Positions 27,026-36,189 of a stretch of DNA of 64,000 nt are shown piece by piece. Under the pieces are notes generated by a model, which was not told where the DNA came from, did not search any database, and saw only the letters and a list, made by a program, of their open reading frames with translations. The position numbers were made by a program, and so were the translations under genes. The DNA is from Bacteroidetes bacterium MED-G17 (GTDB lineage Bacteria; Bacteroidota; Bacteroidia; NS11-12g; UBA9320): the NCBI GenBank assembly GCA_002457675.1, contig NTKK01000003.1:142668-206667 (forward strand), written 5' to 3'. The first letter of the stretch is position 1. Every line of letters starts with the position of its first letter.

Positions 27026-28492
27026 ATGAAAATAAAATTATATATCATAACTATCGGCTTATTTTTTTCAGGTTGTAGCGATTTTCTTGAGATTGATCCG
27101 CCTTACACGCAAGATGCCGAAAACTTTTTTGAGCGTCAAGAAGACTATGAAAGAGCCCTTGTCGGTGCCTACGATTTACTTCAAGGTTCATTCTTGAATA
27201 TATGGATTGGTGAAATTGCCTCAGACAATGCCATTGCAGGAGGAGAAAGTGTTACAGATACTGAAGGTTTGCACGAGATTGAAAATATGAGCCACGATGC
27301 GGTAAATAACGAACTTAGGAGCATTTGGCGTTGGAATTACGCCGGTCTAACAAGAGCCAACTATATTTTGGAATTTAAAGATAAAATAGATTTTGAGGGC
27401 AAAGACCAAATAATTGCAGAATGTCAATTTCTAAGGGCTTATTATTATTTCCAACTTGTTAAATTTTTTGGGGATGTTCCACTAATATTGGATAAAAGAC
27501 TAGGCGCTGAAGAAGCAAAAGAAATTGAAAGAACTTCAAAATCTGAAGTCTATAGACAAATAGAAAGCGATTTGAAAGCCGCTGCCGCTGTCCTACCTGA
27601 AGTACAAGTGATAAAAGGAAAAGTAACAAAAGGTGCCGCCCGTAGTTTATTGGGTAAAGTTCAACTTTATCAAAATAAATTTGACCAAGCTGCAAGCACG
27701 CTAGACTCTGTTATTCAAAGCAGTATGTATAGCCTTATAAATGACTATTCACAGTTGTTTTCTGTGGCAAATGAGGGACATAGCGAAACTGTTTTTGATA
27801 TAGAATATTCTGGTTTGGAAGGTGGGAGTTATGGATGCTTTATTTGTTTGGAGGGCAATGTAGCTCCTGGTTTTCAAGGGATAAGACAATATAATGGGCC
27901 TGTTTATGGTGATGGGAATAGTTACAATTTGCCAACGCAAGATTTGTACGACTTTTTTGATGCCAATGATCCACGAAAAGACGCAACCGTATTAAACCTT
28001 GATGAATTTATATCTAAACAAGCCAATCCAGATCAAATAGAATATGCTAAAGGTGCTGGTGGGCATACTGGGTTTTACAACAACAAGTACATTAAAAAAC
28101 AAGGGGAGATTGGTTTGCCTGATAACGATTTGACAAGTCCTGTAAATTATAAAGTTATTCGATATGCGGATGTACTACTTATGGCAGCAGAAGCACACAA
28201 CAGAAAATCAAGCCCCAACGACGCTAAAGCTCTTGAATATTTAAACTTGGTGCGCACAAGAGTAGGTATGCCTTCAATATCAAGCAATGGATCAAACCTC
28301 ACTGAAGACATTTGGAATGAACGCAGATCAGAATTGTCGGGCGAAGGTCTCCGGTTTTTTGACCTAGTTAGAACAGGAAAAGCATCAACTGAAATTGACA
28401 ATTTTGTGCCAGGAAAACATGAATTATTCCCAATTCCTCAAGTTGAAATTGATTTGGCAGGAGGAAATTGGTCTCAAAATCCAAATTATTAA
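27026..28492 (+). CDS. SusD/RagB-family nutrient-binding lipoprotein
   Basis: The SusD partner of the preceding SusC is a 488-residue surface lipoprotein that caps the transporter and binds glycan. The lipobox is FFSGC (Cys17), followed by the family N-terminus DFLEIDPP. The TPR-like helical core shows FLRAYYYFQLVKFFGDVPL. The C-terminal RagB motifs ERRSELSGEGLRFFDLVR and the ending WSQNPNY are typical. It starts 1 nt after the susC stop, so translation is probably coupled. Confidence 0.95.
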   Translation: MKIKLYIITIGLFFSGCSDFLEIDPPYTQDAENFFERQEDYERALVGAYDLLQGSFLNIWIGEIASDNAIAGGESVTDTEGLHEIENMSHDAVNNELRSIWRWNYAGLTRANYILEFKDKIDFEGKDQIIAECQFLRAYYYFQLVKFFGDVPLILDKRLGAEEAKEIERTSKSEVYRQIESDLKAAAAVLPEVQVIKGKVTKGAARSLLGKVQLYQNKFDQAASTLDSVIQSSMYSLINDYSQLFSVANEGHSETVFDIEYSGLEGGSYGCFICLEGNVAPGFQGIRQYNGPVYGDGNSYNLPTQDLYDFFDANDPRKDATVLNLDEFISKQANPDQIEYAKGAGGHTGFYNNKYIKKQGEIGLPDNDLTSPVNYKVIRYADVLLMAAEAHNRKSSPNDAKALEYLNLVRTRVGMPSISSNGSNLTEDIWNERRSELSGEGLRFFDLVRTGKASTEIDNFVPGKHELFPIPQVEIDLAGGNWSQNPNY

Positions 28493-28496
28493 TACC

Positions 28497-29357
28497 ATGA
28501 AAAAAATTAATCAAAATCTAACAGTATGTATCTTGTTTCTTTCTTTCATTTCTTGTAATGATGAAAGACCAAATTTAGGGGAAGCGCCAACAACAAAAGA
28601 CGCTGAGTTTACCTATAACTTTAATGACTCTAACCAAAATATAGTTGAATTTCTAGCTGGTGATGCAAATTACCAGTATGTGTGGGATTTTGGGAATGGA
28701 CGTAAATCTGCTGAGAAACAAACCACTTCATTCTATCCAAATAAAGGTGACTATGATGTCTCCCTTACAGTATTTGGCCCTGGTGGTAGTGCGAGCACAA
28801 AACAGACCATTCAAATAGTAAATGATGACCTATCTCTACTAAGCGATTCTATTTATTATTATTTAACAGGAGGCAGTGAAAGGACATGGATGATTGATTC
28901 TACTCGAGATCAACATTTGGGTGTAGGGCCAAACCCTCCTGACCCAACTTTAGGTTTTACTCCAAATTGGTGGGCAGCAGGTCCTGCAGATAAATCTGGT
29001 TGTAACTTATATGATGATCGATTTACATTCCGTTTTGAAGGATTTGAGTTTGATCAAATAACCAACGGATTCGCATACACTCACGGAGACTTTCATGAAA
29101 CATTTCCGTCATCTGTTCAAGTGAAAGATGATTATACCGTGCCATTTGAAAATCAAATGGGTGAAACTTGGACAATAGATAAAGAAAGTGATACAACCAT
29201 AAGCATATCTGGTAAAGCATTTATTGGGTTTTATACCGGGCAAGGTACAAATACGTATAAGGTACTCAAAATAAATAACAATGAGATGCATCTTAGATAT
29301 CTACATGAAGGAAATGAAGAATTGTCATGGTATCTTTGGTTGGTACCTGTTGAATAG
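28497..29357 (+). CDS. PKD-domain lipoprotein, probable surface glycan-binding protein
   Basis: The true start is the ATG at 28497, 4 nt after the SusD stop; earlier in-frame codons lie inside susD. The 286-residue product has a lipobox (SFISC, Cys20) and one PKD domain (about residues 45-115, with YVWDFGNGRKSAEKQ). A C-terminal domain (about 125-286) contains a WMIDS opening, the phrase LGVGPNPPDP, SGCNLYDDRFTF, and a WYLWLVP close. That domain resembles two repeats in the secreted protein at 37061-38935. Its place after SusD and before GH16 genes is that of a surface glycan-binding protein. Binding to glucan is inference. Confidence 0.75.
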   Translation: MKKINQNLTVCILFLSFISCNDERPNLGEAPTTKDAEFTYNFNDSNQNIVEFLAGDANYQYVWDFGNGRKSAEKQTTSFYPNKGDYDVSLTVFGPGGSASTKQTIQIVNDDLSLLSDSIYYYLTGGSERTWMIDSTRDQHLGVGPNPPDPTLGFTPNWWAAGPADKSGCNLYDDRFTFRFEGFEFDQITNGFAYTHGDFHETFPSSVQVKDDYTVPFENQMGETWTIDKESDTTISISGKAFIGFYTGQGTNTYKVLKINNNEMHLRYLHEGNEELSWYLWLVPVE

Positions 29358-29362
29358 ATTGA

Positions 29363-30463
29363 ATGATAAAAAAGCATAAATATATTCTCATATTGGGTAT
29401 TTGTGTCCTTCTTTTTCAATGCAAAGAAGACAACAATCCCAATGGTGATAGTATTATTTTACCTACCAATTTTGAAGTGCTTATCAATGTGCTGGATACC
29501 ACAAATGGACAAATAGAACTCCGGTGCAATGCTGACCTAGCAAACTTCTATTCAGTTAGTGTGGAAAGCAGCAACTCAAATGAAAGTAAAAATTCCACAG
29601 CAGGGATTTTCGAGTTTGACGTAAACCCGGTGGGTAAATATCAGATAAAAGCAAGAGCACATTCAACTGAAAGCAATTTTATTCAAGAAAATTTGCAACT
29701 TGACTTTGATCAACTTAGGGAACATGAAGATTTTGATAAAGGTTATACGTCTCCTCAAGCTTATACTGGTTACAAGTTAATTTGGAATGATGAATTTGAA
29801 GGCATCATTGTAAATGAAGAAAATTGGAATTTTGAAAAGGGTTTTGCTCAAAACAACGAACTACAAAACTATGTAAAACAAAATGCTTCTGTAAACAATG
29901 GCTATTTAGATATTCTAGGCAATGGCAATGGTGGTACCTACACATCAGCTCGTTTAAACACAAACAATCATTTTTCTTTCCAGTTTGGGAGGATAGATGT
30001 ACGCGCCAAAATTCCAATTTCAAAAGGTATGTGGCCGGCTATTTGGTTGTTGGGGGATAGCTATGAGCAAATTGGGTGGCCAAAATGCGGGGAAATTGAT
30101 ATAATGGAATATTGGGGAGATCCAAAGGCAACAGTTCATGGAACTATTCACTGGTTCAACGAAAATAATGGTAAAAGAGGAGATACAGGAGGATCAAAAA
30201 CCTTAGATGATCAAGATGAGTTGTCTTCTGAATTTCACGTATACTCAATAGTTTGGGATAAAAATAGAATAAAGTGGTATGTTGACAATAGACAATTCCT
30301 TGTCAAAGAAATATCTGCCGCTGATATGTCGGAATTAAGAGAAAAGTTCTTAATTATCATAAATTTGGCAATCGGTGGGGATAACCCAGGAAATCCAGAT
30401 AATACAACAATTTTTCCTAGCCATATGTATGTAGATTATGTAAGGGTATTCCAAAAAGAGTGA
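29363..30463 (+). CDS. GH16 family lipoprotein, beta-glucanase/laminarinase-like (copy 1)
   Basis: A 366-residue lipoprotein (lipobox LLFQC, Cys20) has an N-terminal Ig-like domain (about 30-115) and a glycoside hydrolase family 16 domain (about 128-365). The catalytic motif EIDIME is intact: nucleophile Glu244, Asp246, acid/base Glu249. It is preceded by GMWPAIWLLG, typical of laminarinase-like GH16 enzymes. These cleave internal beta-1,3 or mixed beta-1,3/1,4 glucan bonds. Exact specificity is inference. It starts 5 nt after the PKD gene and has a close paralogue immediately downstream. Confidence 0.92.
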   Translation: MIKKHKYILILGICVLLFQCKEDNNPNGDSIILPTNFEVLINVLDTTNGQIELRCNADLANFYSVSVESSNSNESKNSTAGIFEFDVNPVGKYQIKARAHSTESNFIQENLQLDFDQLREHEDFDKGYTSPQAYTGYKLIWNDEFEGIIVNEENWNFEKGFAQNNELQNYVKQNASVNNGYLDILGNGNGGTYTSARLNTNNHFSFQFGRIDVRAKIPISKGMWPAIWLLGDSYEQIGWPKCGEIDIMEYWGDPKATVHGTIHWFNENNGKRGDTGGSKTLDDQDELSSEFHVYSIVWDKNRIKWYVDNRQFLVKEISAADMSELREKFLIIINLAIGGDNPGNPDNTTIFPSHMYVDYVRVFQKE

Positions 30464-30480
30464 ATCACGTTGATTGAATT

Positions 30481-31632
30481 ATGAATAAAATGAAAATATT
30501 TTTCTCAGGTTTATTTTTCTGTTTCTCTATTCTAATGCTAACTACAAGTAGTTGTAAGACTAGTGAAAGAGAAAGTTTCACTTTGCAAACACCCTCAGAT
30601 TTACAAATCGATTTGTCTGTCTTAGATTCTTCAATCGGTTCAGTAAGACTTCAGGCAGTGGCGAAAAACACCAACAACTACGCTGTAAATATCGAAGGTC
30701 CTAATGAATTTCAAACATATGAAATAAGGAAAGATGGTGTCTTTAATTTCAATTTGAATTCGAGAGGAACATATACATTTACAATTCGGGCCTTGGCACT
30801 TGAAGACATTTATATCGAGGAAACAAGGGTTATAAACTTTTTAGTGCCGGATCCACTCATCGAGTATGACAAAGGATATAAAAGTCCAAAATCTTATGAT
30901 GGGTATCGCTTGGTTTGGGAAGATGATTTTAACGGAGAGGTTTTGGATGGCTCATCTTGGACCTTTCAAAAAGGAACCGGGAGCGAATACGGTTTGTACG
31001 GTTGGGGAAATAATGAATTGCAGTATTACAGAACTGAAAACACAAGATTAGAAAATGGGTACTTAAAAATTACTGCTAAAAAAGAAAATTTTCATGATCA
31101 ATCATACACCTCTTCTCGGTTGTATACCATCGGTAAAAAAAGCTTTCAATATGGTAGGTTTGATATCCGCGCTAAGTTGCCAACAACTCAAGGAATGTGG
31201 CCAGCTTTATGGATGTTAGGTGAAAACATAGGTTCTATTGGATGGCCAAGATGTGGAGAAATTGATATTATGGAAGTAGTAGGAAAGCAACCTCGTCACC
31301 TATTGGGTACTTTACATTGGCATAATGAAGATCGAAACCAAAAAGTACAAGCAGGTGGAGAAATCTATTTGAACACAGAAAAAGCAGGATTTGACCAAGA
31401 GTTTCATGTTTTCTCTATTGAATGGGACAGCAAGGAAATCAGGTGGTACTTGGATAACCGACAGTACGCTAGCGTGAACATAAGCCAAGGGCATATGAGT
31501 GAATTTCACAAGCCTTTTCATTTCTTATTTAATATCGCTGTAGGAGGTAACTGGCCGGGAAGTCCGGATCAAAACACAATTTTCCCAAGCGAAATGGCTG
31601 TTGACTACATTCGTGTTTTTCAGCAACAATAG
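30481..31632 (+). CDS. GH16 family lipoprotein, beta-glucanase/laminarinase-like (copy 2)
   Basis: A paralogue of the previous gene with the same plan: lipobox (TTSSC, Cys25), N-terminal Ig-like domain, and GH16 domain with EIDIME (Glu260, Asp262, Glu265) and GMWPALWMLG. The linker phrase DKGYKSPKSYDGYRLVWEDDF matches DKGYTSPQAYTGYKLIWNDEF of copy 1. The genes therefore arose by tandem duplication and then diverged, with extra residues around the active cleft (GSEYGLYGWGNNELQYY here). Probably the two enzymes attack different linkages or chain lengths of the same glucan. Gap to copy 1 is 17 nt. Confidence 0.92.
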   Translation: MNKMKIFFSGLFFCFSILMLTTSSCKTSERESFTLQTPSDLQIDLSVLDSSIGSVRLQAVAKNTNNYAVNIEGPNEFQTYEIRKDGVFNFNLNSRGTYTFTIRALALEDIYIEETRVINFLVPDPLIEYDKGYKSPKSYDGYRLVWEDDFNGEVLDGSSWTFQKGTGSEYGLYGWGNNELQYYRTENTRLENGYLKITAKKENFHDQSYTSSRLYTIGKKSFQYGRFDIRAKLPTTQGMWPALWMLGENIGSIGWPRCGEIDIMEVVGKQPRHLLGTLHWHNEDRNQKVQAGGEIYLNTEKAGFDQEFHVFSIEWDSKEIRWYLDNRQYASVNISQGHMSEFHKPFHFLFNIAVGGNWPGSPDQNTIFPSEMAVDYIRVFQQQ

Positions 31633-31684
31633 AGGAAATAGGTTTTTTAGATGCCTATACTTTTATTTATATTTTAAATGCATT

Positions 31685-32350
31685 ATGAAAAAATCTTTAC
31701 AACTCATTTTTTTATCAATTATTTGTTTTTCGGCTAACTTTTCCTGGGGGCAAGGGGTCGAACTGCCAAGAAAAAGACAATTTAAACCACTTAATCAAAA
31801 ACGACATGAACTACGTATTGGCGCAATAAAATCTCTTGCTATACCTAGTTATGATATTGAATATGAAAAAGATTTTAGTAACAATTCTTCATTTGGGGCA
31901 ACACTTCTCATAAATGGGAATAGTGATTCAAGAGTTTTGAGGCTTAATCTAATGGCTACTCCTTACTTCAGATTTTATTTTAATAAACAAAAAGAGTACG
32001 GAATGCAGGGAATATTTGCACAAGGGTATGTTGGTTACTATAATGTAGATAGGGACAATGGGAGATTTGTTAACGATACCACTGGGAATTACCCTTGGTC
32101 TAACTTCATTTCAAATTGGGAGTCGATTCATAACCTAGGCTATGGTTTTGGTTTTGGAAAGAAATGGACGCAAAGCTCTGGGTTTACACTTTCAATATTT
32201 ACAGGATTTTCAAGAACTACAAGAGGTTTTGGCTCACCAGAATTTTGGAGAACTTGGGACGACGTAAATGGAAACCAGCGTCAGCCCAAGGAGTCTGACT
32301 ATAGGCATGTTCTTTTTAACGCGGATATACACTTAGGATATAGATTTTAA
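31685..32350 (+). CDS. Outer-membrane beta-barrel protein
   Basis: The likely start is the ATG at 31685, which gives a 221-residue protein with a signal peptide ending SWGQ. The upstream in-frame ATG is inside the GH16 gene. The mature part alternates short beta strands (YRIGA-type strands, TPYFRFYFNKQKEYGMQG, GYGFGFGKKW) and ends in Phe, as expected for a small outer-membrane barrel. It closes the susC-led gene run and converges with the GH3 gene 2 nt away. Function in the glucan locus is unknown. Confidence 0.65.
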   Translation: MKKSLQLIFLSIICFSANFSWGQGVELPRKRQFKPLNQKRHELRIGAIKSLAIPSYDIEYEKDFSNNSSFGATLLINGNSDSRVLRLNLMATPYFRFYFNKQKEYGMQGIFAQGYVGYYNVDRDNGRFVNDTTGNYPWSNFISNWESIHNLGYGFGFGKKWTQSSGFTLSIFTGFSRTTRGFGSPEFWRTWDDVNGNQRQPKESDYRHVLFNADIHLGYRF

Positions 32351-32352
32351 TA

Positions 32353-34557
32353 TTAGTAAACCACTATTTTTTTAGACCAATCTCCCACATGGACGATGAA
32401 TTCTCCGGGCTCTACCTTTTTTTGTAAATCTGAATGCACAAAAGCTAAGGAAGATATCGGTATGACGAACTGGTAAGTTTGTTTATCCCTTGCCCTTATT
32501 TCCTTTTTATTAAATGCCCTTAAACGCTTTACTGCTGGGGCTACTGATGCCACCAAGTCACTTATAAATATTAACTCTGTTTTCATTGCGTTTCGATCAC
32601 TTGTGTTTGTAATGGTATAGCTTAAAATTAAAGTGTCCTTTTGGTTAAACGTGTCATTGTTTAGCGTAAATTCCTTGTAATCAAAACTACTATAGGATAG
32701 GCCGTGGCCAAACGCATACTGGGGCTTAAATGCACCCATTCCAAAATCTATATTTAGCCTATCGGTATATTTATGGTCATAGGGCAACAAACTATTGGTA
32801 TGCCTAGGATATGTGATCGGTAATATGCCACTTGGATTTATATCTCCAAGAAGAGTTTTGGCAATTGCGTTAGTTCCATTTTCAGAAATTAAATAGCTCA
32901 TCAAAATTGCATCACAATAGGGTTCCATCTCACGAATAATTAGGGGTCTATTTACACTCAATACAAGTATTATTGGCTTGTTGTATTTGGCTAGTTCTTT
33001 TACTTGTTTTACCCAAGAAGTTGGTACATCAAGGGAATGTATATCGCCAGGTTTTTCGGTGCTTGGTTTTTCTCCAAAAAATAAAACAATGGCATCAACA
33101 TTTTGAGCATCACTTGATTCTTTAAGTTTGATTGACTTTGGACTTTTTTTGGATAAAGCATCCCAAAGTGTATTTTTAGATGTATCATCCCATTGGCTAT
33201 CAACGCCTTGCCAAGTCCTTGACCAAGCACCATTTACTAGTGTCAGTTTTTCTAAGGCGTTGCCGCTTACACCAATTCGTAAATCTTTTGATAGGGGCAA
33301 AACTTGGTTTTGATTTTTTAACAAGGTAACTGATTCCTCAGCCACATTTTCTGCCACTTGCCGAAAACTGTCAGAAGATAATAGCGGGTAATCTTCTTTT
33401 TGGAACCACAAGGGATCGTCAAAAAGTCCCAATTTTTTTTTCAAGTCTAAAATTCTGAATACCGCTTCATCAATTCTTTTCATAGGGACTTCGCCTTCTT
33501 CAACCAGCTCCAATAATAAATCTGAAAAATTATAGTCATTAGGTACCATACTCATATCTATTCCTGCATTGATTGATATTTTCACTGCTTCTTTCAAGTC
33601 TTTGGCTATATGATGAAAGTCAACAAGCTTTATTATGTCTTCCCAATCAGTAACAGCAACACCAGTAAAACCTAATTCTTTTCTTAACAAATCAGTCAAT
33701 ATACTTTTATCTGCATGAACAGGTATTCCGTTTAAATCTCCAGAATTTATCATCACACTTAGCGCTCCTTCTTCAATTGCTTTTTCAAAACTGGGAAGAA
33801 AAATTTCTCTCAATTGAATGGGGTGCACATACACAGAAGTTCTATCTTTTCCAGTAAATGGAAAACTGTAAGCCAAAAAGTGTTTCATGCATCCAGAAAC
33901 GTGAAAATTATCTACTTCTGTTCCTTCTCCTTGATAACCTCTTATGGCTGAAGCACCCATTTGGGAAGCTAAAAAAGGATCTTCTCCATATGTTTCAAAA
34001 ACTCTACTCCATAAGGGTTGTCTTGCAACATCTAAAACAGGTGAAAAGTTCCAAGGAATACCCATGGCCCGAGTTTCATAAGCTGTTATCTCGGCTACTT
34101 TTTGAATCAATTCAGGGTTAAATGTTGCGGCTTGAGCTAATGGTTGTGGGAAAAGCGTACCTTCCATTAAATAGTTGGCCCCGTGGATGGCATCTATGCC
34201 ATAAAGTACCGGAATTTTGTGATTTGTTTTTCTAGACTCTTTATCTATTTCTGTTATAATCTCATGCCAAGTTGATATTGAATGCCCATGAGAATTACCT
34301 GCATTAAGTATTGAGCCAACGCCATATTCGCTAATTGCTTTTTTTAGTTTGTCAGCATCTATCTGCAAAGGCTCATCTAAATTGTATAACGCGCCTTTAC
34401 AAATTAAACCTATGTTCAGTTGGGTCATTTGACCAATTTTTTCTTTGGTTGTCATCTGACGCAATAACCTCTTAATTGGATCACTCGACTTTTGAACATT
34501 TTGGCAAGCGGAAGAATAAAGTGCTGCCAAAAAAATACTAAGAAATATATTTTTCAT
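32353..34557 (-). CDS. GH3 family beta-glucosidase lipoprotein
   Basis: A 734-residue exo-acting glycoside hydrolase family 3 enzyme, expected to release glucose from beta-gluco-oligosaccharides. From the ATG at 34557 it has a lipobox (YSSAC, Cys18). The GH3 N-terminal barrel shows IPVLYGIDAIHGANYL, MKHFLAYSFPFTGKDRT, and the nucleophile Asp304 in GVAVTDWEDI. The C-terminal domain (SVTLLKNQNQVLPL onward) and a fibronectin-III-like end follow. An upstream TTG would overlap the transporter stop and is not needed. It is the last gene of the Nudix-SSS-GH3 operon, starting 1 nt after the transporter stop. Confidence 0.92.
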   Translation of the reverse strand: MKNIFLSIFLAALYSSACQNVQKSSDPIKRLLRQMTTKEKIGQMTQLNIGLICKGALYNLDEPLQIDADKLKKAISEYGVGSILNAGNSHGHSISTWHEIITEIDKESRKTNHKIPVLYGIDAIHGANYLMEGTLFPQPLAQAATFNPELIQKVAEITAYETRAMGIPWNFSPVLDVARQPLWSRVFETYGEDPFLASQMGASAIRGYQGEGTEVDNFHVSGCMKHFLAYSFPFTGKDRTSVYVHPIQLREIFLPSFEKAIEEGALSVMINSGDLNGIPVHADKSILTDLLRKELGFTGVAVTDWEDIIKLVDFHHIAKDLKEAVKISINAGIDMSMVPNDYNFSDLLLELVEEGEVPMKRIDEAVFRILDLKKKLGLFDDPLWFQKEDYPLLSSDSFRQVAENVAEESVTLLKNQNQVLPLSKDLRIGVSGNALEKLTLVNGAWSRTWQGVDSQWDDTSKNTLWDALSKKSPKSIKLKESSDAQNVDAIVLFFGEKPSTEKPGDIHSLDVPTSWVKQVKELAKYNKPIILVLSVNRPLIIREMEPYCDAILMSYLISENGTNAIAKTLLGDINPSGILPITYPRHTNSLLPYDHKYTDRLNIDFGMGAFKPQYAFGHGLSYSSFDYKEFTLNNDTFNQKDTLILSYTITNTSDRNAMKTELIFISDLVASVAPAVKRLRAFNKKEIRARDKQTYQFVIPISSLAFVHSDLQKKVEPGEFIVHVGDWSKKIVVY

Positions 34558-34558
34558 A

Positions 34559-36187
34559 TTATACAAAAACTATCCATAAAGAAATGACACCCAAGATAAC
34601 CAATGCGGAAAGGATCAAGTTTGTAAAATTTTCTTTCCATATAAAATGTCCTTTCGAGTAGGTAATTTCAGAAAGTTCTTTACCAACAGCCTCTTTTTTA
34701 GTGGAAAATAAAAACAAGATGGCTACGCAAATCAAAAACAGCAAGAAGGCAAAATGTAAAAAATTAATTTGAGCAAAGTCGTACAAAAATCCCGATAGAT
34801 TTTCTTTAATTAATTCCAAAATCAATCTTGCAGTCCCAACAAATGCCCCTGTCAAAAGGGCATATTTTGCGGCTTTACTAGTTATTTTTTTATTGAATAT
34901 CCCAACTAGAAATACGGCAGCGATTGGTGGGGATATATAAGCTTGAATACTTTGCAATTTTTGAAATAGACCTCCTTCAATAAGATTCATTAATGGAATC
35001 CATGCCAAACCTAACAACACCAAAAATGCGGTAGATTTTTGTCCAAACCTTACAAGTGCTTTATCATCTGTTTGAGGTCTCCACTTTTTATACAAATCCA
35101 TAGTTATCAATGTAGAACAAGAGTTGAATACCGAAGACAATGAGCTCATTAATGCTGCCAGTAATCCTGCAATTACTAAACCCTTCAAGCCTGCGGGCAA
35201 CAGCTGCATAGTTAAAATTGGTAATGCGGCGTCATAATTAATCACGCCATTTTCCATCGGAAAATGAATTTTTGCGTCGGGCCCATTGGAAAGCACAAAA
35301 GCAATAACCCCTGGAATTACAAATAGAAACAAGGGCAATAACTTCAGAAATGCCCCAAAAATAGTCCCCTTTCTTCCCTCATCAATATTTTTTGCTGACA
35401 ATACACGTTGCACAATAAATTGATCTGTACACCAATACCAAACCCCCAATATGGGTGCACCGAGCAAGACACCTGTCCAGGGAAAAGAAGTGTCGTCAGC
35501 GCTGCGCCATAAACTTAGGTAACTTGATTCTGTTTTAGAGACCAATTCTCCCCATCCGCCTAATTCACCAAGGCCATATAAAGTAATTGCAATCGACCCA
35601 CCTAATAAGACCAACATTTGTAAGAAATCAGTATAAACCACAACTTTTAATCCACCAAGTATTGTGTAAACACCGGTAATCAGAACAATTAATATCGCAC
35701 CAGTCCAAAAATTTATTCCAAGAAGAGCAGTAAACACAATGCCACCTGCGGCAATGGTTACAGAAATTTTTGTTATTACATAAGCGACAATTGAAACCCA
35801 AGTAAGGTAGGATCTTGCCCAAGAATTGTATCTTTTTTCTAAAAATTCTGGCATTGTATACACGCCACTCTTCATATAAAATGGCACGAAAACCCAACCC
35901 AATAGGAGTAAGATTAACGAAGCCAAAATTTCAAACTGAGCAGCAGGGAAATCGCCTTTTGCGCCTGCACCTGCTAAACCAATTAAGTGCTCAGAACCAA
36001 TATTTGATGCAAATAGGGATGCGCCAATTGCCCACCAAGCCAAATTTTTACCTCCTAAAAAGTAATCTTCTGATTGCCCGTTATTTGATTTATTCCTTCT
36101 AAAATAGAAGAATAGAGCAATGCTGAAAACAGCTAAAAAATATAAGCTGATAACACCTATGTCTAAAACTTGCAATTCACTATTCAT
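34559..36187 (-). CDS. SSS-family sodium/sugar symporter
   Basis: A 542-residue inner-membrane sodium:solute symporter with about 14 hydrophobic segments. The family features are visible: DYFLGGKNLAWWAIGASLFASNIG near residues 40-65, GVYTMPEFLEKRYN, WYWCTDQFIVQRVLSAKN, and the LPAGLKGLVIAGLLAALMSSLSS region. It is of the SGLT-like sugar type. Given its operon with a GH3 glucosidase it probably takes up the glucose or small glucoside released in the periplasm. It lies 2 nt after the regulator gene. Confidence 0.9.
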   Translation of the reverse strand: MNSELQVLDIGVISLYFLAVFSIALFFYFRRNKSNNGQSEDYFLGGKNLAWWAIGASLFASNIGSEHLIGLAGAGAKGDFPAAQFEILASLILLLLGWVFVPFYMKSGVYTMPEFLEKRYNSWARSYLTWVSIVAYVITKISVTIAAGGIVFTALLGINFWTGAILIVLITGVYTILGGLKVVVYTDFLQMLVLLGGSIAITLYGLGELGGWGELVSKTESSYLSLWRSADDTSFPWTGVLLGAPILGVWYWCTDQFIVQRVLSAKNIDEGRKGTIFGAFLKLLPLFLFVIPGVIAFVLSNGPDAKIHFPMENGVINYDAALPILTMQLLPAGLKGLVIAGLLAALMSSLSSVFNSCSTLITMDLYKKWRPQTDDKALVRFGQKSTAFLVLLGLAWIPLMNLIEGGLFQKLQSIQAYISPPIAAVFLVGIFNKKITSKAAKYALLTGAFVGTARLILELIKENLSGFLYDFAQINFLHFAFLLFLICVAILFLFSTKKEAVGKELSEITYSKGHFIWKENFTNLILSALVILGVISLWIVFV

Positions 36188-36189
36188 AA

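Noticed and set aside
28395..28496. Longer PKD lipoprotein starting within susD
   Set aside because: The frame before 28497 is susD coding sequence read out of frame. The ATG at 28497 gives a proper lipoprotein signal 4 nt after the SusD stop.
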